Assembly: GCF_011762125.1 (NCBI RefSeq)
Contig: NZ_JAASQN010000003.1
Coordinates: 124,001-188,000, forward strand
Reading direction: 5' to 3'
From: Sphingopyxis panaciterrae
GTDB taxonomy: Bacteria > Pseudomonadota > Alphaproteobacteria > Sphingomonadales > Sphingomonadaceae
DNA: 64,000 nt
The position numbers and the translations under genes were made by a program. The notes under the pieces are model-generated. The model had not been told where the DNA came from, did no database searches, and saw only the letters and a list, made by a program, of their open reading frames with translations. This document shows, in pieces, positions 16,914-25,974 of this stretch (within the stretch, counting starts at the first letter, position 1; each line of letters starts with the position of its first letter).

Positions 16914-19171
16914 CCTCTTCGCAAGCCGCTTTGCCGCGCCGCTGGCTGTTCGTGCTGACGATTCTCGTCGGCAGCTTCCTGCTGTTCCAGGTCCAGCCGA
17001 TGGTGGCGCGGATGGTGCTGCCCAAATTGGGCGGCGCGCCCGCGGTGTGGAACAGCGCGATGCTCGTCTATCAGGCGCTGCTGCTCGGCGGCTATGCCTA
17101 TGCCCACTGGCTCGGGCGCTTTACCGTGCGGCGCCAGGCGATCATCCATCTGGCGCTGTTCGTCGCCGCGGCGTTGTGGCTTCCGATCGGCATCGCCGAG
17201 GTCGCGCCGCCGGCGCCGGGGCAGGAGGCGTTGTGGGTGCCGCTGCTGCTGCTCGCCTCGATCGGCCCCGTCTTCCTTGTCGTGTCGGCCCAAGCTCCGC
17301 TGATGCAGCGCTGGTTTGCCGCCGACGCTCGCGCGGGCGATCCTTATTATCTTTATGCCGCATCGAACCTCGGCAGCTTCGCGGGGCTGATCAGCTATCC
17401 TGCCCTCGTCGAGCCGAGCCTGCCGCTCGCGGCGCAAAGCTGGGGCTGGACCGCGGGCTATGCGCTGCTCTTGCTGCTCGTCGCCGCGAGCGCCGCAGCG
17501 CGCTGGCAGAGTCACGCGGCGCTGGACCATATCGCGGGCGGCGCCGATGAGCCGCGCCCGGCCTTGCGACGCCAGCTCCACTGGCTGCTGATCGCCGCGG
17601 TGCCGTCGGGGCTGATGCTGTCGACGACGACTCACCTTACCACCGACATCGTCGCCATGCCCTTGCTGTGGGTGCTGCCGCTCGGCCTCTATCTCTTAAG
17701 CTTCGTGATCGCCTTTTCGACCGCGGACCGGCTGACCCAGGTCATCACCTTCATCGCCCCCGCTGTGTTGCTGGGGGTCGGCGGGCTCGCGCTATTGAGC
17801 TCGGGTGGCGGATCGATGATGGTCGCGCTCGCCAGCCTTGCGATGCTGTTCGTCGTCGCGACCGCCCTCCATGGCTATCTCTACTACCTCCGCCCCGCGA
17901 CGCAGCACCTGACGCTTTTCTATCTCATCATGTCGGCGGGCGGGGTGCTCGGCGGATTGTTCGCGGCGCTGGTCGCCCCGCTTGTTTTCGACTGGGTCTA
18001 CGAACATCCGCTGCTCGTCCTCGCGGCAGCGTTGCTGCTGCCGCTTCCGGCGTTGCTGCCGTGGAACCGGTGGCTGGGGCTATCGGTACCGCGTGCCCGC
18101 ACGATGGTCGCGCTGCTTGTCTGCATCGCTGCCTTTGCGAGCTGGAAGATGGTCTACAGCTGGACCGGTTCGTTCGAAGGGACTGCGGCCGCCTGGGGCA
18201 TTGCCATTTTCGTCATCGGCCTGCTCGTGATCAGCTGGCGCTGGGCCTATGTGCTGGTGCTGGCGCTGCTGATGTTCGGGATCGGAGGCTGGAACACGGT
18301 GGAGGAAAGCTTCACCGGCATGCGCGTGCGCAGCTATTTCGGTGTCTATACGGTAACCGACGATGCATATCGCCAACAGCGCCGCCTTGCGCATGGGACA
18401 ACGCTGCACGGGCTACAGCGCACCAATAGCGGAGGCCGGCTCGAACCGACGACTTATTATGGCCATCAATCGGGCGTTGGTCTGACGCTCGACAAGGCGG
18501 AGGCGCTGGCAGGCCCGAACGCCGCGGTCGGTATCGTCGGGCTGGGGGCGGGGACGCTTGCCTGCTATCGCAAACCCGGCCAGCAATGGACGATCTTCGA
18601 AATCGATCCCGTCATGGTCGATATCGCGCGCGACCCTTCCAAATTCACCTTCCTGTCGGATTGCGCGGGCGACACGCCGATCGTGGTCGGCGACGCGCGG
18701 CTGCAAATTGCCGAGCAGCCGGCGGGCAAGTTCGACATCCTCGTGATCGACGCCTTCTCCTCCGACGCGATTCCGCTTCACCTGCTGACCGAGGAAGCGA
18801 TCGGCATCTATGCGCGGGCGCTGAAGCCCGACGGGGTGCTGCTCGTTCATATCTCGAACCGCTTCTTCGACCTCGAACCCGTGCTCGCGGCCGAGGCGAA
18901 GGCGCGTGGCTGGACCGCCGCGATTCGGATGGACGCCGGCTCGGGGGACGATGATTTCAGCGACCTCACCGGGTCGAACTGGGTCGCGTTGACCGCAGCG
19001 CCCGATCGCATGCGGCAACTGACCGGCGGCGTGAAACCGCGGAAGGACAGCAATGATGATGGCGCGTGGGTGCCGCTCGCCGCGCGCCCGCACTTCACCC
19101 GCTGGACCGACGATTATGCTTCGACGCTGCCGGTCCTGCTCTGGAAACATCTCATCGGAGGCCGCGAATGA
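16910..19171 (+). CDS. Polytopic membrane protein fused to a spermidine-synthase-like domain
   Basis: A 753-aa two-part protein. The first ~470 residues hold many TM helices (for example LFVLTILVGSFLLFQVQPMV). The last ~250 form a Rossmann methyltransferase-like fold of the spermidine-synthase type, with the cofactor loop GIVGLGAGTLACY, acidic FEIDPVMV and DAFSSDAIP. Such fused proteins are widespread but poorly characterised, and aminopropyl transfer is not proven. The GTG start overlaps the hemB stop; the next gene starts inside its stop (ATGA). Confidence 0.85.
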   Translation: MTSSQAALPRRWLFVLTILVGSFLLFQVQPMVARMVLPKLGGAPAVWNSAMLVYQALLLGGYAYAHWLGRFTVRRQAIIHLALFVAAALWLPIGIAEVAPPAPGQEALWVPLLLLASIGPVFLVVSAQAPLMQRWFAADARAGDPYYLYAASNLGSFAGLISYPALVEPSLPLAAQSWGWTAGYALLLLLVAASAAARWQSHAALDHIAGGADEPRPALRRQLHWLLIAAVPSGLMLSTTTHLTTDIVAMPLLWVLPLGLYLLSFVIAFSTADRLTQVITFIAPAVLLGVGGLALLSSGGGSMMVALASLAMLFVVATALHGYLYYLRPATQHLTLFYLIMSAGGVLGGLFAALVAPLVFDWVYEHPLLVLAAALLLPLPALLPWNRWLGLSVPRARTMVALLVCIAAFASWKMVYSWTGSFEGTAAAWGIAIFVIGLLVISWRWAYVLVLALLMFGIGGWNTVEESFTGMRVRSYFGVYTVTDDAYRQQRRLAHGTTLHGLQRTNSGGRLEPTTYYGHQSGVGLTLDKAEALAGPNAAVGIVGLGAGTLACYRKPGQQWTIFEIDPVMVDIARDPSKFTFLSDCAGDTPIVVGDARLQIAEQPAGKFDILVIDAFSSDAIPLHLLTEEAIGIYARALKPDGVLLVHISNRFFDLEPVLAAEAKARGWTAAIRMDAGSGDDDFSDLTGSNWVALTAAPDRMRQLTGGVKPRKDSNDDGAWVPLAARPHFTRWTDDYASTLPVLLWKHLIGGRE

Positions 19172-19722
19172 CCCGCAATGACGTCAGCATCATCAGCGTC
19201 AATGGCAAGACGCCGCAGATTGATCCCAGCGCGTTCATCGCGCCGGGGTGTCGCATCATCGGCGATGTCACCATTGGGCCTGACGTCAGCATCTGGTATA
19301 ATTGCGTGCTGCGCGCCGACGTCAGCCGCATCGTCGTCGGGGCGCGATCGAACATCCAGGACGGCAGCGTCGTCCATTGCGACGGCCCGATGCCGCACCG
19401 GCCGGAAGGTTTTCCGACGATCATCGGCGAAGATGTCCTGATCGGACACCTCGCGATGGTGCACGGCTGCACGCTCGCAGACCGGGCGTTCGTGGGGCTG
19501 AAGGCGACGGTGATGAACGGCTGTCGGATCGGCAGCGATGCGATGCTTGCGGCGGGCGCGCTGCTTACGGAGAATAAGGAAATTCCGGACCGCGAGCTAT
19601 GGGCCGGTTCACCCGCGCGGCGCGTGCGCGAGATCGACGATGCACAGGCGGCGGGTATGCAGCTGGGCGTCGCGCATTATGTGATGAACGGCCGCATGCA
19701 CAAGGCGGCGGTAGAATTCTGA
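19168..19722 (+). CDS. Gamma-class carbonic anhydrase family protein
   Basis: A 184-aa left-handed beta-helix hexapeptide-repeat protein (CRIIGDVTIGPDVSIWYNCV and so on). The three metal-ligand histidines of the gamma-carbonic anhydrase family appear as VVHCD and GHLAMVHGC. Members bind Zn or Fe; many of these shorter proteins have unproven activity. The ATG overlaps the preceding stop by 4 nt, so it is the third gene of the hemB operon. Confidence 0.9.
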   Translation: MTRNDVSIISVNGKTPQIDPSAFIAPGCRIIGDVTIGPDVSIWYNCVLRADVSRIVVGARSNIQDGSVVHCDGPMPHRPEGFPTIIGEDVLIGHLAMVHGCTLADRAFVGLKATVMNGCRIGSDAMLAAGALLTENKEIPDRELWAGSPARRVREIDDAQAAGMQLGVAHYVMNGRMHKAAVEF

Positions 19723-19723
19723 T

Positions 19724-19863
19724 CGTCGCCCCCGCGAAGGAGTGAAGGGTCGAATGGTCCCCCGGACCATTCTTGGACATGCCGGGGGCATGCCCAACCC
19801 TTAACTGGCCGCTGGCAACCTCGCGCTACCTCGATAGCGGCCCCCGCCTTCGCGGGGGCGACG
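19724..19863. repeat. Palindromic dispersed repeat, family B-like
   Basis: Outer arms CGTCGCCCCCGCGAAGG and CCTTCGCGGGGGCGACG flank an inner hairpin (GGTCCCCCGGACC) and GACATGCCGGGGGCATGCCC. It directly follows the carbonic anhydrase stop. Confidence 0.75.
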
Positions 19864-19867
19864 AATG

Positions 19868-19906
19868 TAAAAAAAGGGCGCCCCGGCTGTCCGGAGCGCC
19901 CTTTTT
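19868..19906. terminator. Bidirectional intrinsic terminator
   Basis: Stem GGGCGCCCCGG / CCGGAGCGCCC with a 4-nt loop, preceded by an A-run (AAAAAAA) and followed by TTTTT. It can serve both the hemB operon and the convergent membrane-protein gene. Confidence 0.85.
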
Positions 19907-19924
19907 CGTTGCCGATTATCGGCG

Positions 19925-20503
19925 TTACCCGTTGTTGGCGTTCACCATCGCATAGATGAGCGGGATCGACAGCAAGGTGTTCGTCCGCGAAAAGATCATC
20001 GCGGTCCGCGCTGCCTTGGCCTTCGTCGCGTCATCAGCCTCGACGATCCCCAGCGCCTTCTTCTGGTTCGGCCAGATCACGAACCAGACATTGAACGCCA
20101 TGACCAAGCCCAGCCACATGCCGACGCCGATCAGCTTGTAGGGATCCTGCAGCGTGAAGGCGGGGATGGCATATTTGGCGTGAAACGCGATGCCGAGGCC
20201 GAGCAGCACGGTGATCGCCGCCGCCCAGCGAAACCAGAACAGCGCGGCCGGCGCGATATGCTTGCCCACGGCGGGTTTCAGTTCGGCCGGGATTTTCGGC
20301 ATCGTCGGCATCTGGACGAAGTTGAAATAATAGAGCAGCCCGATCCACAAGATGCCGAAGAAAGTGTGGAGCCAGCGCATGATGGCGTTGCCCGCGGCGA
20401 TCCCATCCTCGAAATTCTGGCCGTTGAGGCCGAGCATCAGGATGATCGCAAGCACCAGCCCGGCGCCCAGCACGGCATGAAGATTCCCGAAAAACTTGTC
20501 CAT
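19925..20503 (-). CDS. Urate-hydroxylase PuuD-like membrane protein
   Basis: A 192-aa integral membrane protein with about four TM helices. It resembles the N-terminal membrane domain of PuuD: LMLGLNGQNFEDGIAAGNAI, MRWLHTFFGILWIGLLYYFN and FNVWFVIWPNQKKALG. The conserved His in RWLHTF suggests heme or metal binding. The cytochrome c domain of full PuuD is absent, so urate oxidation is unproven. ATG 20503 follows GAGGGGG; the longer open frame upstream is not used. Confidence 0.8.
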   Translation of the reverse strand: MDKFFGNLHAVLGAGLVLAIILMLGLNGQNFEDGIAAGNAIMRWLHTFFGILWIGLLYYFNFVQMPTMPKIPAELKPAVGKHIAPAALFWFRWAAAITVLLGLGIAFHAKYAIPAFTLQDPYKLIGVGMWLGLVMAFNVWFVIWPNQKKALGIVEADDATKAKAARTAMIFSRTNTLLSIPLIYAMVNANNG

Positions 20504-20582
20504 GGCATTCCCCCTCGCTTGTTGTCGGGCGCCGCGCGACCCGGTGCCCTGCGGCTTGCTATGCCAGCGACGGGGAAAGGGC

Positions 20583-21257
20583 TCAAGCTTGCTCGTTCGG
20601 CGCCGCTTCGTCGGGGATCGCAAGACCATGTTTCAGCATCACGGGAAGCTGGCTCAAGGTGAACGCAAACGACAGCGCGGTAACGCCCCACACCTTGATC
20701 GTCAGCCACAAGTCGAAGGTCATCCGCTTCGCTTCGACCAGTTCGTACATCACATGATTGGCGATGCCGAGCGCGGCGAAAAACAAGCCCCAGTTGCGGG
20801 TCAGCAACAGCCAGCCGCGTGTCGTCACGCCGTCGAGCGCCGATTGAAGGAGATATTTGAGCATCGGCCTGCCGAGCGCCCAGCCGCCGAGCAGCAGTGC
20901 CGCGAAAGCGGCATAGATGATCGTCGGCTTCATCACGATGAAGCGTTCGTCGTGGAACCAGATCGTCAACGCGCCGAAGCCGACGACAAGGATACCCGAC
21001 ATCCACAGCATCGGTGAAATCTTGCCGAGCTTCCATTTCGATACCGCCATCGCGATGATGATCGCGACCATGAAGGCGATCGTGCCCTTGATCGCCCCGG
21101 TGGTCGCAGCGAACGCACCCGTCCCGCCCGAGCTGAATTTATAGGTCAGGAAAAAGACGAGGAGCGGCCCGAAGTCGATCGCGAAGTTGAGCCAGCCATG
21201 TTTGGCGGGCGGCGCGGCCGGCGCGGTTTCGGGGCCGCCGGGAAGCACGTCGCTCAT
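20583..21257 (-). CDS. yciB: YciB/IspZ family inner-membrane septation protein
   Basis: A 224-aa protein with about five TM helices. The N-terminal GWLNFAIDFGPLLVFFLTYK and internal LTIWFHDERFIVMKPTIIYA are family signatures. YciB homologues contribute to envelope synthesis and septation in other proteobacteria. The ATG overlaps the ftsY stop by 4 nt; it is the last gene of the dapF-mtaB-ftsY-yciB run. Confidence 0.92.
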   Translation of the reverse strand: MSDVLPGGPETAPAAPPAKHGWLNFAIDFGPLLVFFLTYKFSSGGTGAFAATTGAIKGTIAFMVAIIIAMAVSKWKLGKISPMLWMSGILVVGFGALTIWFHDERFIVMKPTIIYAAFAALLLGGWALGRPMLKYLLQSALDGVTTRGWLLLTRNWGLFFAALGIANHVMYELVEAKRMTFDLWLTIKVWGVTALSFAFTLSQLPVMLKHGLAIPDEAAPNEQA

Positions 21258-22180
21258 CTTATATTTCCTGCAATGATACCGGCGATTTCGTCGGCGTCGA
21301 AAGGACGCAGATCCTCGATCGTTTCGCCGATACCGATCGCGTGGATCGGAAGGCCGTGGCGCTCGGCCGCGGCGACGAGCACGCCGCCGCGCGCGGTGCC
21401 GTCGAGCTTGGTCATCACCAGCCCGGTAACCCCCGCGACCTCGCGGAACACGTCGATCTGCGACAGCGCATTCTGTCCCGTCGTCGCGTCGAGCACGAGC
21501 ACGACGTCGTGCGGCGCGGCGGGGTTGAGGCGGCCGAGCACGCGCTTGATCTTGGCGAGTTCGTCCATCAGTTCGCGTTTGTTCTGAAGCCGTCCGGCGG
21601 TGTCGACGATCAGCACGTCGATGCCCGTCGCGGTTGCCTGTTTGACCGCATCGAACACGATGCCCGCGCTGTCGCCGCCCTCGGGGCCCGCCATGATCGG
21701 CACGCCGAGCCGTTCGGCCCAGACCTTGAGCTGTCCGATCGCGGCGGCGCGGAAGGTGTCGCCCGCGACTAGCATCACGCCATAATCCTGTTCCTGGAAC
21801 AGATGCGCCAGCTTGGCGATGGTGGTGGTCTTGCCTGATCCGTTGACCCCGATCACCAATATGACCTGCGGGCGCGGAAAGGCGTCGATGTCGAGCGGTT
21901 CGGCGACCGGGCGCAGCACCGCGGCGATTTCCTCGGCGACGATCTTGCGCAGTTCCTCGACCCCGCCCGCCACCGCATCGCGCCGCGCCGCCAGCCGCTC
22001 GCGAATGCGCTCGGCCATCGCGGGGCCGAGGTCGGCGGTGATCAACGCTTCCTCGATGCGGTCGAGATCGTCCTCGTCGAGCCGGGCCTTGCCGGTCAGC
22101 CCCGCGAGATTCTCGCCGAGCCGTTCGGACGTCCGGCGGAAGCCGCCGAGCAGCCTTTCGCTCCAGCTTTGGCCGGTCAT
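21254..22180 (-). CDS. ftsY: FtsY, signal recognition particle receptor
   Basis: A 308-aa SRP GTPase that docks ribosome-SRP complexes at the inner membrane. The NG domain is complete: GVNGSGKTTTIAKL, DTFRAAA, DTAGRLQNK and TKLDGTARGG. The acidic N-terminal A domain of E. coli FtsY is missing, as in many alphaproteobacteria. ATG 22180 (MTGQSWSERLLGGFRRTSER) overlaps the mtaB stop by 4 nt. Its partner gene ffh lies about 4 kb away on the other strand. Confidence 0.96.
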   Translation of the reverse strand: MTGQSWSERLLGGFRRTSERLGENLAGLTGKARLDEDDLDRIEEALITADLGPAMAERIRERLAARRDAVAGGVEELRKIVAEEIAAVLRPVAEPLDIDAFPRPQVILVIGVNGSGKTTTIAKLAHLFQEQDYGVMLVAGDTFRAAAIGQLKVWAERLGVPIMAGPEGGDSAGIVFDAVKQATATGIDVLIVDTAGRLQNKRELMDELAKIKRVLGRLNPAAPHDVVLVLDATTGQNALSQIDVFREVAGVTGLVMTKLDGTARGGVLVAAAERHGLPIHAIGIGETIEDLRPFDADEIAGIIAGNIR

Positions 22181-23490
22181 GCGGCGATATCCTTTGCTTT
22201 GATGGGGGCGGCGATCATCCGGTCGCCGGCGCGCGCGGTCAGTTGGACCTCGACGATGCTGCCGGGTATCGCGGGCACCGCGAGCGTCACGGCGGCGAAA
22301 TTCGCGGCGTGGCCACTCGTGCCGTCGCGCTCGACGAGCACCGATGCGGTGTGGCCGGTCTGCGTATCGAGCCAGCTCTGGCGCCGGCGCGCATTCGCCG
22401 CGCGCAGGGTCGCGGCGCGTTCGCGCGCGATGGCGCGGCCGACCTGCGGCATCCGCGCGGCGGGCGTCCCGGCGCGCGGGCTGTATGGGAAAATATGGCC
22501 AAAGACGATGTCGCAATCGTCGACCAGCGCCAGCGAGTTCGCGAACATCGCGCCATCCTCGGTGGGAAAGCCCGCGATCAGGTCGGCGCCGATCGCGATA
22601 TCGGCACGCGCCGTCTTGAGCCGGGCGATCAGCGCAACAGCGTCGGCGCGGCGGTGGCGGCGCTTCATGCGGGTCAGGATCATATCGTCGCCGGCCTGCA
22701 ACGACAGGTGTACGTGCGGCATCACGCGCGCTTCCTGCGTCAGCAAGGCGAACAGTGCGTCGTCGATGCGGTTCGGGTCGAGCGACGAGAGGCGCAGCCG
22801 CTCGATCGGAAGAGACAGCATCGCCTCGACCAGCGCGGCGAGTGTCGTACCGCTGTCGTCGCCATAGCTCGCCAGATCGACGCCAGTCAGGATAATCTCG
22901 CGCTGGCCGCGATCCAGCGCGGTGCGGGCGGCATCGAGGGTCGCTTCGATGGTCGCCGACCGTGCGGTTCCGCGCGCGATCACCGTCGCGCAAAAGGTGC
23001 AGCTGTGGGAACAGCCGGTCTGGACGCCGAGGAAGGCGCGGGCGTGGTCGGCGCCGGAGAGGGCGGGCGCATAAGAAGGACGGCCCTTCGACAAGCTCAG
23101 GGCAAACGGGGGGAGGGATAAGCCACCTTCCAAACCCGTTCGTGCTGCGCTTGTCGAAGCACCGTTCTTTTCTTCAAGACGATAGCTTTCGACCAGGCCC
23201 TTCGCGTCGTTGCGCACAACCCGCGCGCCCATTTCGGCGAATCGCTCGGCCTCAAGCTCCGCCGCGCAGCCCGTTACCACGATATCCGCATCGGGCCGCT
23301 CGCGCAGCGCGCGCCGTACCGCCTGCCGCGCCTGCCGCACCGCCTCGCCGGTCACCGCGCAGCTGTTGAAGACGATGGTGTCGCGCCCGCCGGCCGCGCG
23401 CGCCGCAGCCCGAACCCCTTCGCCCTCGGCGATATTCAGCCGGCACCCGAAATTGACGACCTCGGGGCCGTCCGTCACTGCAACGCTCAT
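22177..23490 (-). CDS. mtaB: MtaB, tRNA threonylcarbamoyladenosine methylthiotransferase, with inserted repeat
   Basis: A 437-aa radical-SAM enzyme that adds a methylthio group to t6A37 of tRNA. The N-terminal cluster cysteines lie in NFGCRLN, NSCAVTG and TGCAAE; the radical-SAM motif is TGCSHSCTFC (residues 159-167). Between them, residues about 108-139 (including PPFALSLSKGRP) are the translation of a dispersed repeat inserted in frame, in the linker before the radical-SAM domain. The start overlaps the dapF stop (ATGA). Confidence 0.93.
   Translation of the reverse strand: MSVAVTDGPEVVNFGCRLNIAEGEGVRAAARAAGGRDTIVFNSCAVTGEAVRQARQAVRRALRERPDADIVVTGCAAELEAERFAEMGARVVRNDAKGLVESYRLEEKNGASTSAARTGLEGGLSLPPFALSLSKGRPSYAPALSGADHARAFLGVQTGCSHSCTFCATVIARGTARSATIEATLDAARTALDRGQREIILTGVDLASYGDDSGTTLAALVEAMLSLPIERLRLSSLDPNRIDDALFALLTQEARVMPHVHLSLQAGDDMILTRMKRRHRRADAVALIARLKTARADIAIGADLIAGFPTEDGAMFANSLALVDDCDIVFGHIFPYSPRAGTPAARMPQVGRAIARERAATLRAANARRRQSWLDTQTGHTASVLVERDGTSGHAANFAAVTLAVPAIPGSIVEVQLTARAGDRMIAAPIKAKDIAA
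23074..23169. repeat. Dispersed inverted repeat, family D, inside mtaB
   Basis: Arms CTTCGACAAGCTCAGGGC...AACGGG and CCCGTTCGTGC...CTTGTCGAAG are near-perfect inverted repeats. The copy keeps the mtaB frame open. A related arm (TTCGACAAGCTCAATGGCTC) lies near 35910. Confidence 0.85.
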
Positions 23491-24293
23491 CCGAACTGCG
23501 TCCAGTCGGTCTCGCCCTCATAGACACGGGTTGCGGCACCGCTCATCACGATCGGCTCGCCCGGCGCCCAGCGGATGATCAGGTCGCCGCCGGGTAGCGA
23601 CACGGTCACCGGTGACTGGACCAGGCCGGCGCGGATCGCCGCGACGGCGGTGGCACAGGCGCCGGTGCCGCACGCCTGGGTCAGCCCGACGCCGCGTTCC
23701 CAGACGCGAAGTTGCAGGCAGTCGGGGCCGTCGAGGCTCGCGACATTGACGTTGACGCGTTCGGGGAACAGCGGGTCGGTTTCGATCCGCGGTCCCAGTT
23801 CGTCGAGCGCGACGGCGTCGGCTTCGGGGACGAAGAAGATGATGTGCGGATTGCCGACATTGACCGCGGCGCCATGCTCCAGCTCGTCCCACGCGACGGG
23901 CATGTCGCGCGTGTCCATCGGCATCGCGAGCGGGATATGCTCCCAGTCGAACTGCGGCTCGCCCAGCACCACCTCGGCGCCGCCGTCGGCCGGGGTAACG
24001 CGCAGCATGCCGCCCAGCGTCTCGATCACCGCGGGCTGGCCGATCAGCGTCGCGACGCAGCGCGTGGCATTGCCGCACGCCTCGACCTCGCTGCCGTCGG
24101 CGTTGAAGATGCGCATCTTCACATCGGCCTTGATCGATGGCTCGAGCAGGATCAGCTGGTCGCAGCCGATCCCGAAGCGCCGGTCGGCGATCGCATGGGC
24201 GCGCGCTGGCGTCATCTCGACGGGCGCCACGCGCGCGTCGATGACGACAAAGTCGTTGCCGAGGCCGTGCATCTTGGTGAAGCGATCCGCCAT
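23487..24293 (-). CDS. dapF: DapF, diaminopimelate epimerase
   Basis: A 268-aa cofactor-independent epimerase converting LL- to meso-diaminopimelate for lysine and peptidoglycan synthesis. It begins MADRFTKMHGLGNDFVVIDA. The two catalytic cysteines are in EACGNATRC and QACGTGACAT. It is the first gene of a four-gene run with 4-nt overlaps (dapF, mtaB, ftsY, yciB). Confidence 0.96.
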   Translation of the reverse strand: MADRFTKMHGLGNDFVVIDARVAPVEMTPARAHAIADRRFGIGCDQLILLEPSIKADVKMRIFNADGSEVEACGNATRCVATLIGQPAVIETLGGMLRVTPADGGAEVVLGEPQFDWEHIPLAMPMDTRDMPVAWDELEHGAAVNVGNPHIIFFVPEADAVALDELGPRIETDPLFPERVNVNVASLDGPDCLQLRVWERGVGLTQACGTGACATAVAAIRAGLVQSPVTVSLPGGDLIIRWAPGEPIVMSGAATRVYEGETDWTQFG

Positions 24294-24342
24294 AGTCGCG
24301 CATGTAGGCGCGCGCTGGCGTGAAGTCTAGCGACCGGCGGCG

Positions 24343-25974
24343 TCAGGCGCTCTTGCGGAGCGGTGCTTCGTCGGGCGCGGGGGTGCCGCCCTCAGGCACC
24401 ATCGGCGCCCGGAGAAGCCCGCGCTCGGCGAGCAGCGCGGCGGTATCGGCCGCCGAGGCCGCGCGGCCATAAAACCAGCCCTGGCCCTTGGCACAGCCGA
24501 GCCGGGTCAATTCGATCGCCGTCGCTTCGTCCTCGACCCCCTCGGCGGTGATCGGCATCGACAGGCTTTCACCGAGCCGGACGATCGCGACGACGATCGC
24601 CTGTGCATCGGCGCTGCCGCGCATGGCGGCGACGAAGCTGCGGTCGATCTTGATCCGGTCGAAGGGCAGCGCGCGAAGGTGCGACAGCGAGCTGTAGCCG
24701 GTGCCGAAATCGTCCAGGCTGAGCGACACGCCCTGATTCTTGAGGCTGGTGACGATCGAGCGGACGAGCGGCAGGTTTTCGAACAGCGAGCTTTCGGTGA
24801 TCTCGACCTCAAGCCGGTTCGCCGGGAAGCCGGTCTCGACGAGCAGCTTGGCGAGCTTCTGGCTGAACCACGGATCCTTGAGCTGCTGCGGCGAAATATT
24901 GACCGCGAGCATGATCGATGGATCCCAGCTCTTGGCGATCTCCATCGCGCGGCCGATGACCTGCAGCGACAGTTCGCCGATCAGTCCGCTTTCCTCGGCG
25001 ACCGGGATGAAGCGTTCGGGCGGGATCATCCCATATTCGGGCGACTCCCAGCGCATCAGCATTTCGAAACCGAGCAGGCGCCCGCTCGCGATGTCGACCT
25101 GCGGCTCGAAATGCGGCACGAACTCGCCGCGCGGCATGCCGGCGCGGATTCCGGTTTCGATCTGGTTGCGGACCTGCACCGCCATTTCCATGCCGGTCTC
25201 GAACCAGCAGAAGCGGTTCCGCCCCTCATCCTTGCAATGATACATCGCGATGTCGGCCTGGCGCACGATCGTTTCCATCGTGACGCTGCCATCGCTCGCG
25301 AGCGCGGCGCCCAGCGACGCGCCGGTCCGGATATGCTGCGCGCCATGCACGATCGGTTCTTCGAGCGCGGCGACGAGCTGTGCGGCGAGCGCTTCGACAT
25401 GGTCCAGCGCCGCGGGTTCGAACGGCAGCATCGCGACGAACTCGTCGCCGCCGAGCCGCGCCATCGTCGCGCTCGGCGGCAGCACCGCCGCGATGCGGTC
25501 GGCGGCGGTTTTTAGGACGCGGTCGCCTGCTTCGTGGCCGTGAATGTCGTTGACCGTCTTGAAATGGTCGAGGTCGAGCAGGAACAGCGCGACCTGACGT
25601 TTCTCTGTCGCGGCGTCGGCGATCAGTTGCTGCCCGGTCGCCATCAGCGCGCGGCGGTTGAGGAAGCCGGTCAGCGGATCGGTGTCGGCGAGGTAGCGCG
25701 CGCGCTGTTCGGCCTCGGTGCGTTCGCGGATCTCGCGGTTGAGGTCTTCGTAGCGGCGCCAGCCGAACAGGATCAGCGCGATATTGAGGACGAGCGCCGC
25801 GGTCAGCACATTGTCGGGGCCGCCGCCGAAGCCGACGAGCGACTGGACGACCGCCTGCATCACATTGCTGCCGGTGCCGACGAACAGCAGGATGGCGGCG
25901 ACGACGATGCCGCCCGCGACGATATCGCGCTTGGCCCCTTCGCTGCGATCGCGTGGCCTTGGTGTCGCTGTCAT
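24343..25974 (-). CDS. Membrane-bound GGDEF-EAL protein (cyclic-di-GMP turnover)
   Basis: A 543-aa protein with two N-terminal TM helices (IVAGGIVVAAILLFVGTGSN and DNVLTAALVLNIALILFGW). The diguanylate cyclase domain has an intact RLGGDEFVAML. The phosphodiesterase domain has FEMLMRW in place of EAL, NISPQQL, EITESSLF, LDDFGTGYSS and DRIKIDRSFV, so its metal and catalytic residues are largely kept. Either activity is possible. ATG 25974 was chosen; GTG about 5 codons upstream is an alternative. Confidence 0.92.
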   Translation of the reverse strand: MTATPRPRDRSEGAKRDIVAGGIVVAAILLFVGTGSNVMQAVVQSLVGFGGGPDNVLTAALVLNIALILFGWRRYEDLNREIRERTEAEQRARYLADTDPLTGFLNRRALMATGQQLIADAATEKRQVALFLLDLDHFKTVNDIHGHEAGDRVLKTAADRIAAVLPPSATMARLGGDEFVAMLPFEPAALDHVEALAAQLVAALEEPIVHGAQHIRTGASLGAALASDGSVTMETIVRQADIAMYHCKDEGRNRFCWFETGMEMAVQVRNQIETGIRAGMPRGEFVPHFEPQVDIASGRLLGFEMLMRWESPEYGMIPPERFIPVAEESGLIGELSLQVIGRAMEIAKSWDPSIMLAVNISPQQLKDPWFSQKLAKLLVETGFPANRLEVEITESSLFENLPLVRSIVTSLKNQGVSLSLDDFGTGYSSLSHLRALPFDRIKIDRSFVAAMRGSADAQAIVVAIVRLGESLSMPITAEGVEDEATAIELTRLGCAKGQGWFYGRAASAADTAALLAERGLLRAPMVPEGGTPAPDEAPLRKSA

